Assembly: GCA_003486945.1 (NCBI GenBank)
Contig: DNFL01000259.1
Location: 1 to 5,143 of the forward strand
Length of the DNA stretch: 5,143 nt
Source: Hyphomonas sp.
Lineage (GTDB): Bacteria; Pseudomonadota; Alphaproteobacteria; Caulobacterales; Hyphomonadaceae
Reading direction: 5' to 3'
The notes below the pieces were generated by a model, which worked only from the letters and a program-made list of their open reading frames with translations, did no database searches and was not told the origin of the DNA. Below are positions 1-5,143 of this stretch, one piece after another. Made by a program: the position numbers and the translations under genes. How positions within the stretch are numbered: position 1 is the first letter of the stretch; every line of letters starts with the position of its first letter.

Positions 1-60
1 GATGATGATCGGGCCGGCGCCGATTACGAGGATGGAGGAGATATCAGTGCGCTTCGGCAT
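1..60 (-). CDS. carB: Carbamoyl-phosphate synthase large subunit, N-terminal fragment
   Basis: The first 20 codons read MPKRTDISSILVIGAGPIII, the highly conserved N-terminus of CarB (E. coli begins [21 protein letters not shown]). The gene runs off the left edge, so about 98% of the roughly 1,070-residue protein is missing. CarB is cytoplasmic. With CarA it makes carbamoyl phosphate from glutamine, bicarbonate and ATP for pyrimidine and arginine synthesis. The visible GAGP segment starts the first biotin-carboxylase-like N-terminal (pre-ATP-grasp) domain. The ATG at 58-60 is preceded by AGGAG at 68-72 (minus) with 7 nt spacing, which fixes the start. carA is not on the 5' side here. The neighbour is a divergent lipoprotein gene, so carB has its own promoter in the 155-bp spacer. 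Identification rests on a short but very diagnostic segment. Confidence 0.93.
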   Translation of the reverse strand, partial: MPKRTDISSILVIGAGPIII

Positions 61-67
61 GGGGGAT

Positions 68-72
68 CTCCT
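68..72 (-). promoter_or_regulatory. Ribosome binding site of carB
   Basis: AGGAG on the minus strand, 7 nt before the carB ATG. It supports the start at position 60. Confidence 0.75.
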
Positions 73-90
73 AAGTGTTGGGGCAAACGG

Positions 91-166
91 CTGCCCGATA
101 GCAGGGAGTCGGGCAGAGGAGCAAGGCGCCTCGGTGCGACAACTGCGGCTGGAACAGTCTGCCCGA
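91..166. repeat. Three copies of octamer CTGCCCGA, two direct and one inverted
   Basis: CTGCCCGA occurs at 91-98 and 159-166 on the plus strand, and its reverse complement TCGGGCAG at 109-116. Copies one and two form an 8-bp perfect stem with a 10-nt loop. The inverted copy can instead pair with the third copy as a 9-bp perfect stem (109-117 with 158-166) across a 40-nt loop. The two stems exclude each other, as in an attenuator or switch, but the elements could equally be binding sites for a dimeric regulator. The repeats are seen directly. The function is inference. Confidence 0.6.
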
Positions 167-187
167 ATCCTGTTCCTGTGCCGATTG

Positions 188-201
188 CGCCGAATCCGGC
201 G
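188..201 (+). other. Small hairpin just upstream of the lipoprotein gene RBS
   Basis: CGCCG (188-192) and CGGCG (197-201) pair around the 4-nt loop AATC, with a possible extra G-T pair at 187/202. It lies two bases before the GGGGAG ribosome binding site (204-209), so it could insulate or modulate ribosome access. At five base pairs in GC-rich DNA it may be chance. Confidence 0.3.
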
Positions 202-215
202 TTGGGGAGACCATC

Positions 216-680
216 ATGAACCGTAAACTTGCCGCCGCGCTCGCCCTTCTGCCGGCCGCTTTCCTGCCCGCATGCGTCATCATCAGCGATGATACGCCCG
301 CACCCGCCGCCGCGATGAAGGAGGTTCGCCAGATCGAGATCATCAAGGAAGTGAAGGCTGCCCCGGTGACCACGCTCTTCGTGATGTACACATTGAAGGA
401 AGGCGTCACGCCCGAGCAATTCGAGCAGTGGGTCCGCGAGACTGACCAGCCCGCCATGCGCTCACTTGCCCGGGTACAGGATTTCCGCACTTACCGGGCC
501 GAGCGCCTGCTGATGGGAGAAGGCGCCCCCGGCGTCGCCTATATTGAGGCTTTCGCCATTCCGGATCTCGACGGATTCATCGCCGAAGATCTTGGCAGCG
601 AGACCGTGCAGCAGGTCACTGCCGGCTTCATGGGCCTTGCCGAAGCGCCGCAGTTCATCATCGTCTCGGAAGTGAACTGA
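216..680 (+). CDS. Predicted lipoprotein with ferredoxin-like (dimeric alpha/beta barrel) domain
   Basis: A 154-residue envelope protein. Residues 1-19 are a short lipoprotein signal peptide (Lys4, hydrophobic Ala/Leu core) ending in lipobox LPAC, with Cys20 as the lipidation site. A charged, Pro/Ala-containing linker (about 21-50) leads into a compact domain. Predicted elements are strand 53-60, helix 65-84, strands 87-99 and 106-115, helix 117-142 and strand 145-154. That beta-alpha-beta-beta-alpha-beta order is typical of dimeric alpha/beta barrel proteins. The strand TLFVMYTL followed by a TPEQFEQWVRETDQPAMRSL-like helix resembles the RedY/HapK-type group, but I cannot assign a reaction. 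The start is supported by GGGGAG at 204-209, 6 nt before the ATG. It is divergent from carB and 73 bp upstream of a secreted-protein gene on the same strand, possibly co-transcribed. The lipoprotein call is fairly firm, the fold is moderate and the function is unknown. Confidence 0.82.
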   Translation: MNRKLAAALALLPAAFLPACVIISDDTPAPAAAMKEVRQIEIIKEVKAAPVTTLFVMYTLKEGVTPEQFEQWVRETDQPAMRSLARVQDFRTYRAERLLMGEGAPGVAYIEAFAIPDLDGFIAEDLGSETVQQVTAGFMGLAEAPQFIIVSEVN

Positions 681-730
681 GCGTCCCGCTGAAGTTGGGG
701 ATGGCCGGGAAGGGGAAATCCTGCAAACTT

Positions 731-750
731 TCCTTCCGATACGGGAGGGA
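731..750 (+). promoter_or_regulatory. Hairpin covering the Shine-Dalgarno of the 754 gene
   Basis: TCCTTCC (731-737) pairs with GGAGGGA (744-750), seven pairs including one T-G wobble, around loop GATACG. The right arm is the strong ribosome binding site (GGAGG 744-748, 5 nt before the ATG at 754). Folding of the mRNA would therefore hide the site. This could couple translation to the upstream lipoprotein gene or make it conditional. A pyrimidine-rich stretch opposite a purine-rich site can also arise by chance. Confidence 0.4.
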
Positions 751-753
751 CGT

Positions 754-1962
754 ATGAACCTGCGACTGCGGATGGCGGCTCTGGGCCTGTTGCTGGGGGC
801 CGTTGTCACGCCTGCTGCCTTGGCGGATGACTGCGATTCGAAGGTCATGCCCGCCGCGCTTGATGTCGTGCTGGCCCAGACGCAGACGGGTGAACAGTTC
901 GCGCAGCGGCTGAGCCAGATGGAAGGCTTCGTCAGCGCTTGTCCGGATCACCCCTGGGTCAGTTTCATGGGCGCCGAACTCGACATGCGCGCCTATCGGG
1001 CGATTGTCGCGGGCAATGGCGGCGCGCCCAATCAAGAGGCTGTAGGCTATCTCGTCCGAGCCTTCCAGCGCAGCGGCGCCTACTATTCGGCGCCTGAGGA
1101 AGCGCGCAAGGAACGCTACCTTGTCCGCACCCCGTCGAACAATCAGGGCAATCTGACCTACAGCTCCGTTTCGGAAGTCAGGAAAAGCGCGCTCCATGGC
1201 CTGATGCAGATTGCCCGCATGGGAACGATGCATCCCTATCTTTCCGGCGCGAACGTCGGTGCCTGCACAGGCTGGCTGACGTCGGACGCACAGACAGTTG
1301 CCTACGCCATCGAGTCGAAGGCCGATCTCATTTTCCTGCCTTTCGTGGATGCAGCGGCCAAGGCTTGCTACAATCCGGACAGCACCGCGGATCGCCTGCC
1401 GATGGCCACGAGGGCCTATGCCTATCTCGGGCTCGTCAAGAAAGAGCTGGTCACTGAGCCGGAAGATATCCGTGCCAAGCTCCTGATCGCCAAAGAATCC
1501 GAACAGGCTTACCTCGGTGGGCGCAAGCACGACTTTTTCTTTTCAGAGTTCAACGGCCGCGATCTCAACAAGCTGATGCGCCAGCATGGTGTGAGCTATG
1601 GGGACCAGCCAAAGCTCGTACCGCGCGAGCTTTGGTTCACGCATGAATATATCAGCAGTCCCGAAACGATCTACACGATCGCGCTTTCCCTGTCGGACAA
1701 GTGGTCTCCGATGGCGGCTGGCACGACCAGCGATTCCGCGGAAGTTGTCAGCGCCATGCGTATTGCCTTCAACAGTGCCATTACGGCGTTGCGCGCCGAG
1801 GGTGATCAGGCGGGCCTGAAGCTGGAAACGCACAAGACCCTTCGCGCCGCGATCAATGCCTTCCAGTCCGGCGAAGTCCGCACGGAGGAAATGCAGGGCG
1901 TCCCCGGCATGCCGGACTGGCAGTACACCTTGCTGATGACGGTGCTGCCGGTTGAGGAATGA
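754..1962 (+). CDS. Secreted protein of unknown function, 402 residues
   Basis: I do not recognise the family. Residues 1-24 look like a Sec signal peptide: basic start MNLRLR, Leu/Ala-rich core, and a cleavage motif ALA before Asp25-Asp26. The mature protein is thus periplasmic or exported. It looks mostly alpha-helical, with amphipathic helices around 33-63, 93-108, 140-157, 178-208, 215-232, 238-253, 328-350 and 358-372, loosely like a helical-repeat protein, but no repeat register is clear. It has four cysteines (27, 63, 171, 205), an even number that fits two disulfides outside the cytoplasm. An aromatic stretch (HDFFFSEFNGRD, 259-270) and RELWFTHEYI (291-300) lie in the middle, and the C-terminal tail ends VLPVEE. 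There is no membrane segment after the signal peptide and no recognised catalytic motif. The RBS is GGAGG at 744-748. It may be co-transcribed with the lipoprotein gene 73 bp upstream. Confidence 0.85.
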   Translation: MNLRLRMAALGLLLGAVVTPAALADDCDSKVMPAALDVVLAQTQTGEQFAQRLSQMEGFVSACPDHPWVSFMGAELDMRAYRAIVAGNGGAPNQEAVGYLVRAFQRSGAYYSAPEEARKERYLVRTPSNNQGNLTYSSVSEVRKSALHGLMQIARMGTMHPYLSGANVGACTGWLTSDAQTVAYAIESKADLIFLPFVDAAAKACYNPDSTADRLPMATRAYAYLGLVKKELVTEPEDIRAKLLIAKESEQAYLGGRKHDFFFSEFNGRDLNKLMRQHGVSYGDQPKLVPRELWFTHEYISSPETIYTIALSLSDKWSPMAAGTTSDSAEVVSAMRIAFNSAITALRAEGDQAGLKLETHKTLRAAINAFQSGEVRTEEMQGVPGMPDWQYTLLMTVLPVEE

Positions 1963-1976
1963 TCCTTAGCGGATCA
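1960..1976. terminator. Short inverted repeat between convergent genes, possible weak terminator
   Basis: TGATCC (1960-1965) and GGATCA (1971-1976) form a perfect 6-bp stem around TTAGC. The left arm contains the plus-strand stop TGA and the loop contains the TAA stop of the minus-strand gene. No T-run follows on either side, so intrinsic termination is doubtful. No other terminator fits in the 3-bp gap between the two genes. Confidence 0.22.
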
Positions 1977-3555
1977 GCCGCGCCTCGCGCGCCGGCATGA
2001 TCGTCATCGGCACTTCGGTACGGTTCGGGTCGAACTGAATCCGGAGGGCGCCTTTGTTGTTCAGATCGATTGTGTAGGCGACCAGTTGCAGCAGCGGTGA
2101 TGCCTGGTCTGCCGCGCCCTTGCCTGTGACCGAGAATTGCTGACGGGGCAGATAAATCGTTCCAATCATCGACACCTTGCCCGAGCCGGTGAGACGCGAG
2201 CGTTCGGGGCGCACCTTGGTGAGTTTCGCCTTGCGGTTCTCGGCGATCGCGAAACCGGCAGATTCGCCGTATGTGGGTGCTGAGAGTGTCAGGCGCGCCT
2301 GATCCAGCACGGAAATGGTCGCGTCATCACCATGCAGAACAATCGTCACGCCTTCGCCTGTCAGCGTCGCCCGGCGGCGTACGGTCAAGGGAGCGCCTAC
2401 GATGTGGTAAACACCCGGTTTGAGTTTCACATGGCCGGACATGATGTCGAGGCCCGGATAGGTGCCCGGCGAAAGCGTGATGTTGGGTGCGTTCAGATAG
2501 GAATCTGCAAAGAAAACAGTTTCCGGGAGATTGTCTACAAGGCCCAGAATCTGCGCGACTTCGAGAACGTGTAGTCCCTCAGCTGCGCCGCGATTGAAGA
2601 CGCCGTTCTTGTTTATCAGCGAAACGGAATCATTGCCGCCAACCACAATGGCGGCTGTGTTGATCGCTATGAGCAATGTTTGCACCTGGGCGTCTGACAG
2701 CACATTGCCTGTGTCCATCGCGTCCAGCAGGGCCTTGGTCGTCGTCTTCAATCCCGACATGTTCAGGACGAGTGCCAGCTGAGATGCGAGCACAGAATCA
2801 TCCCGGCTCTTGTTCTTGCTGGTGGAGGGGAAAGCGAATGCGTCCGGTGTTTCGGTAGCGGGCGCCACCCAACTGGCGAGAGGATCCGGGATCGGTTCGC
2901 ATTTTTCATGCGGGCGCGGCGTTACGGTTGCAGAAGCAACATAGGCGTTGCCCGAAGCGCAAAAGTATTTTGTCGTCGCGCGTCCACCTTTGAACTCCAT
3001 CGAACGCGACCCGGTGGAATTGGTCCAGACGATGCAGTTGTCGGCTGTGAGGTTGGCTTCACCAGAAGTGCTGAGCCCGGTTGAAGAGCCTTGCAGGCCC
3101 AGGATGCAGAGCGGAAACCCCCAAGTCGCAGAAGCTGCCGCATGGCGTTCAATCGCGATGTTGGCGTTGCGCCCGGCAAGTTGTGCCGCCGGGTTCGCGG
3201 GCGTGAACTTCAAGGCGACTTCTATTTCGGTTTTCTGGCCATAGGCATCTTCGGTCACGGCGCCGACGTCCAGCTTTGCGAGGCTGAAATTCGCGTTGGC
3301 CCGGGCAAGCGCCTCGGCAGATACCTGCGCTTCCTTCAGCCGGTCTTCAGCACGCGGCGAAGCAGCGTTCAGAAATGCCGTTGCGCCGGCAAGCGCGGAT
3401 TCGTCGGCAGCGATCTGAAGATTGTTCGCGGCGCGGCTGTCAAAACTCAGCGCGATGGCAGCCCCGGCCAGCGAAATGATGGCCAGAATCGAGATCGCAA
3501 AGACCGGCATCACCGATCCCCGCGCGTCACTCAACATGGCCAGAACTCGTTTCAT
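1966..3555 (-). CDS. TadG-related membrane-anchored protein with C-terminal beta-helix-like region
   Basis: A 529-residue envelope protein. Residues 10-60 match the TadE/TadG-like N-terminal module: DARGSV, a membrane segment at about 14-37, then SRAANNLQIAADESALAGA. This is the anchor seen in Flp/Tad pilus-assembly pseudopilins and many stand-alone relatives. The rest should be periplasmic. A Cys-containing region follows (Cys150, 174, 199, 219) ending in PDPLASW. The stretch at about 358-425 reads LSPGTYPGLDI, LKPGVYHIVGAPLTV and GEGVTIVLHG, then GTIYLPRQQFSVTGKG at 465-480. That is the stacked-strand pattern of TadG-like proteins with a pectin-lyase-like C-terminus in alphaproteobacteria. 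Between them, about 240-345 is helical and looks inserted. No von Willebrand domain is seen. The ATG at 3553-3555 was chosen because the membrane segment should lie near the N-terminus. Its RBS (GGTGGG) is weak. ATG at 3570 and TTG at 3732 are in-frame alternatives. No other tad genes are in the window, so a pilus role is not established. Confidence 0.82.
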   Translation of the reverse strand: MKRVLAMLSDARGSVMPVFAISILAIISLAGAAIALSFDSRAANNLQIAADESALAGATAFLNAASPRAEDRLKEAQVSAEALARANANFSLAKLDVGAVTEDAYGQKTEIEVALKFTPANPAAQLAGRNANIAIERHAAASATWGFPLCILGLQGSSTGLSTSGEANLTADNCIVWTNSTGSRSMEFKGGRATTKYFCASGNAYVASATVTPRPHEKCEPIPDPLASWVAPATETPDAFAFPSTSKNKSRDDSVLASQLALVLNMSGLKTTTKALLDAMDTGNVLSDAQVQTLLIAINTAAIVVGGNDSVSLINKNGVFNRGAAEGLHVLEVAQILGLVDNLPETVFFADSYLNAPNITLSPGTYPGLDIMSGHVKLKPGVYHIVGAPLTVRRRATLTGEGVTIVLHGDDATISVLDQARLTLSAPTYGESAGFAIAENRKAKLTKVRPERSRLTGSGKVSMIGTIYLPRQQFSVTGKGAADQASPLLQLVAYTIDLNNKGALRIQFDPNRTEVPMTIMPAREARLIR

Positions 3556-3774
3556 AAAGCCCACCGGCATCTGAATCTCGATCAGACGTGTACCCGAAAT
3601 ACTCTGAAGCCAGGTCAACTGCTCTTGGTGACTCGGCGAAGCTTGTGAAACCTCTTGTTTACGATCAGCCCAATCTGGCGTCGCAAAAGTGATGTCGGCG
3701 CCCGGACTTGGCGCATTGCCACCGCTCGACAAATTGAGCTTAGTTAATTCTGTAGGTTCTTTGTAGGTGCCGGA
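3556..3774 (-). promoter_or_regulatory. Spacer between gloC and the TadG-like gene
   Basis: A 219-bp non-coding spacer, assuming the 3555 start. The reading frame stays open up to a TTG at 3732, but that candidate has no ribosome binding site. Two GANTC sites (3573-3577 and 3630-3634) and a direct repeat at 3751-3768 lie here. TTGACC on the minus strand (3618-3613) is a fair -35 element but has no good -10 at the proper distance. No strong terminator follows gloC. The length makes a separate promoter for the TadG-like gene likely, by inference. Confidence 0.35.
3751..3768. repeat. Direct repeat TGTAGGT, 11-bp period
   Basis: TGTAGGT occurs at 3751-3757 and again at 3762-3768, exactly 11 bp apart, close to one helical turn. 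It sits directly downstream of the gloC stop. It could be a regulator site or a chance duplication. Confidence 0.3.
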
Positions 3775-4509
3775 TCAGGTCCAGCGTTTGGAAAGCCGCT
3801 GGCTGATTGTGTCGGCCTCGCGGGTCTCCGCGCCGCCATAACCGGTTACTTCATCGGCGACGAAGGGATTATCGATCCGCTCCTGTCCGAAAGTGGAGAG
3901 GGGCCCGTGGCCGGGCACAAATCGCATCTGGTCGCCCAGCGGCCAGAGTTTGCTGGTGATGGAATCGATCAGCTGCTGATGGTTGCCGCGCGGAAAGTCC
4001 GTGCGCCCGACTGATCCGCGGAACAGAACGTCGCCGACAAAAGCCATCGCGCCTTCCTTGCTGTAGATCACCACATGGCCAGGCGTATGGCCGGGGCAGT
4101 GGGCGACGCCGAACGTGTTGCCGGCAAGGTCCAGCACATCGCCGTCATGCAGGTAGCGGTCGGGCGTCACGTTCTTTCCGTCCGTGATGCCATAGCGCGC
4201 GCCGGTGGCTTCCACTTCGTCGAGCAGCCACTGATCGTCCTCGTGCGGCCCGATGATCGGGCAGCCGGTGCGCTCCTTGATGGCGGTGGCGGCGCCGACA
4301 TGGTCGAGATGGCCGTGTGTCAGCCAGACGGCGACAATCTTCACGCCGAAATGCTCCGCTGCACCCAGCAGCTTGTCGACCTCTCCGCCCGGATCGACGA
4401 ACACGCCTTCCTTCGTCTCAGTCGACCAGATCATCGACGTGTTCTGCTGCAGCGGCGTCACCGGAATGATCCGGATCTCGAGTTTCGGGGCAGGGGTCTG
4501 TTCGCTCAT
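3775..4509 (-). CDS. gloC: Type II glyoxalase II-like hydrolase, GloC/YcbL (metallo-beta-lactamase fold)
   Basis: A 244-residue cytoplasmic enzyme that closely resembles E. coli YcbL (GloC), which hydrolyses S-lactoylglutathione to D-lactate and glutathione in methylglyoxal detoxification. Zinc ligands are all present: THGHLDH (His65, His67, Asp69, His70), His141 in HCPGHTPGH, Asp160 in GD followed by VLFRGSVGRTDFPRG, and His201 in PGHGPLSTFGQER. VDPGG (38-42) and LTPDRYL-like VTPDRYLHDGD (114-124) also match the YcbL group. The protein lacks the extra C-terminal helical domain of classical glyoxalase II, as expected for YcbL. About 30 residues follow the family core, ending KRWT. Start: ATG at 4507-4509. 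GTG at 4518 in the same frame is possible and adds three residues. Neither has a well-spaced RBS, AAGGG being only one base from the ATG. It is divergent from the M48 peptidase gene. Substrate is inferred from the family, and persulfide-type MBL hydrolases are the main alternative. Confidence 0.92.
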   Translation of the reverse strand: MSEQTPAPKLEIRIIPVTPLQQNTSMIWSTETKEGVFVDPGGEVDKLLGAAEHFGVKIVAVWLTHGHLDHVGAATAIKERTGCPIIGPHEDDQWLLDEVEATGARYGITDGKNVTPDRYLHDGDVLDLAGNTFGVAHCPGHTPGHVVIYSKEGAMAFVGDVLFRGSVGRTDFPRGNHQQLIDSITSKLWPLGDQMRFVPGHGPLSTFGQERIDNPFVADEVTGYGGAETREADTISQRLSKRWT

Positions 4510-4617
4510 GCCCTTCACATAGCGTTGCAGGTCCGGAACGCAAACGGTGCAGACGCTTTCCCTCGGAGCACGGCTCGGCTAAAAATCGATCTGAAACCAG
4601 CCAACGGAGCGCGCTGC
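4510..4617. promoter_or_regulatory. Divergent promoter region, gloC and M48 peptidase
   Basis: The 108-bp spacer between two outward-reading genes must hold start signals for both. The AT-rich run TAAAAA at 4580-4585 is the best -10-like element for the plus strand, but the matching -35 position (TTTCCC, 4557-4562) is poor. No clear operator or hairpin is seen. Confidence 0.35.
4606..4609 (+). promoter_or_regulatory. Ribosome binding site of the M48 peptidase gene
   Basis: GGAG, 8 nt before the ATG at 4618. It supports that start. Confidence 0.65.
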
Positions 4618-5143
4618 ATGTCCGGTGAGAAGTCCCCCATCCGCGCCAATGGCCTTGGCGACCTCTTCCGCGGTCGGTTCGGGATCGTCATCGTCGCGCT
4701 GATCGGTATCTTCCTCTACTGGCAGATGAACCAGCAGGACGTGCCGTTTGCGCCTGGCAAGAAACAACTGAACACGATGTCGATCGAGCAGGAAATCCAG
4801 CTCGGCGAGCAATCCTATCTCCAGATCCTCCAGCAGGAACACGGGCAAGGCAACACGGTGCTATGCGCTGATGAGGCCAGCTGCACCGGCGCGGCGCGCG
4901 AGCTGACGCAGACCGTCCGCGAGATCGGCGCACGCCTCGAGAAGGCAGCGCTGGAACTGGAGAATGACTACCGCATCCAGGGCTACAGGATGCCGGGCGT
5001 CGTCGAGAAGTTTAACTGGACCTACTATGTTGTGCAGTCCGACACGCCCAACGCCTTCTGCCTGCCCGGCGGGTATGTCGCCGTCTATACCGGCATCCTC
5101 GACATTACAGGCAACTATGATGGCCGCGTCACGCTGGATGACG
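4618..5143 (+). CDS. Membrane-anchored M48 family metallopeptidase, N-terminal part
   Basis: 175 codons are visible and the frame is open at the right edge. A basic N-terminus (about 1-20) precedes one hydrophobic segment (21-35, FGIVIVALIGIFLYW), an uncleaved signal-anchor or signal peptide that places the rest in the periplasm. Residues 54-66 (MSIEQEIQLGEQS) match the conserved EEQEIxLG segment of M48 peptidases. NAFCLPGGYVAVYTGIL (145-161) is the family's signature strand-helix before the active site. The HExxH zinc motif should follow within roughly 15-25 residues and lies outside the window, so catalytic competence cannot be judged. Relatives such as Oma1, BepA and LoiP degrade misfolded envelope proteins. 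Between these motifs lies a segment with two close cysteines (Cys83, Cys89) and a charged helix (about 92-120), possibly a disulfide-closed insert. Cys148 is in the signature. The family is confident, the subfamily is not. Confidence 0.88.
   Translation, partial: MSGEKSPIRANGLGDLFRGRFGIVIVALIGIFLYWQMNQQDVPFAPGKKQLNTMSIEQEIQLGEQSYLQILQQEHGQGNTVLCADEASCTGAARELTQTVREIGARLEKAALELENDYRIQGYRMPGVVEKFNWTYYVVQSDTPNAFCLPGGYVAVYTGILDITGNYDGRVTLDD

Larger units (their letters stand above)
61..215. promoter_or_regulatory. Divergent promoter/leader region, carB and lipoprotein gene
   Basis: This is the 155-bp spacer between two genes read outward, so it must hold transcription start signals for both. I see no convincing -35/-10 pair for either direction. 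The visible structure is three octamer repeats (91-98, 109-116, 159-166), three GANTC sites (106-110, 165-169, 192-196), a repeated CCGAATCC (163-170 and 190-197) and a small hairpin at 188-201. The promoter role is inferred from gene orientation. Confidence 0.5.

Noticed and set aside
95..124. Possible carB promoter, TTGCTC (124-119) and TATCGG (100-95) on the minus strand with 18-bp spacing
   Set aside because: Both hexamers match consensus weakly and such matches are expected by chance in a spacer of this size.
24..490. Two minus-strand open frames covering the carB spacer and lipoprotein gene
   Set aside because: They overlap the carB start and the lipoprotein gene, and their products have no plausible domain or RBS-supported start.
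684..710. Inverted repeat TCCCG/CGGGA after the lipoprotein gene as a terminator
   Set aside because: The stem is only 5 bp with a 17-nt loop and no T-run, so it is not credible as a terminator.
658..1530. A 290-codon open frame on the minus strand opposite the secreted-protein gene
   Set aside because: It lies antisense to a gene with a clear signal peptide and RBS, its translation is rich in Arg/Gly/His as expected of a GC-rich shadow frame, and it shows no recognisable domain.
3091..3648. A 185-codon open frame on the plus strand opposite the TadG-like gene
   Set aside because: The composition is Arg/Gly/Gln-rich with no motif, and it overlaps the well-supported TadE/G module on the other strand.
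3733..3747. Possible CtrA site (TTAA-N7-TTAA) upstream of the TadG-like gene
   Set aside because: Only the first half matches. The second half is CAAT on the minus strand, too far from consensus.
4579..4933. Minus-strand open frames opposite the M48 gene
   Set aside because: The plus-strand reading carries unmistakable M48 motifs, so these are shadows.

Overview
The window is a GC-rich stretch of bacterial chromosome, most likely from an alphaproteobacterium. Placement near Hyphomonadaceae is an impression from protein style and codon use, not a search result. It holds six protein genes, two of them cut by the window edges. I see no RNA gene, mobile element, CRISPR array, origin or attachment site.

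Layout from left to right. Positions 1-60 (minus) are the first 20 codons of carB, the carbamoyl-phosphate synthase large subunit. A 155-bp divergent spacer follows. It carries three copies of the octamer CTGCCCGA (two direct, one inverted), three GANTC sites and a small hairpin. On the plus strand come a small predicted lipoprotein with a ferredoxin-like (dimeric alpha/beta barrel) domain (216-680) and a secreted 402-residue protein of unknown function (754-1962). These two may form an operon, separated by 73 bp that include a hairpin over the second gene's Shine-Dalgarno. Convergent to them on the minus strand is a TadG-related, membrane-anchored protein with a C-terminal beta-helix-like region (1966-3555). 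Only 3 bp separate the two stop codons. Upstream of it on the same strand, after a 219-bp spacer, is gloC/ycbL, a type II glyoxalase II-like metallo-beta-lactamase-fold hydrolase (3775-4509). Divergent from gloC, 108 bp away, is the start of a membrane-anchored M48 metallopeptidase (4618 to the window end), cut before its HExxH motif.

Functionally the window is mixed. It contains housekeeping metabolism (carB), detoxification of glutathione thioesters (gloC), cell-envelope quality control (M48), and three envelope or secreted proteins of less certain role. No set of genes forms an obvious new pathway or defence system. The most interesting points are the competing octamer repeats in the carB/lipoprotein spacer, the stand-alone TadG-like protein with an apparent helical insertion, and the unrecognised lipoprotein/secreted-protein pair.
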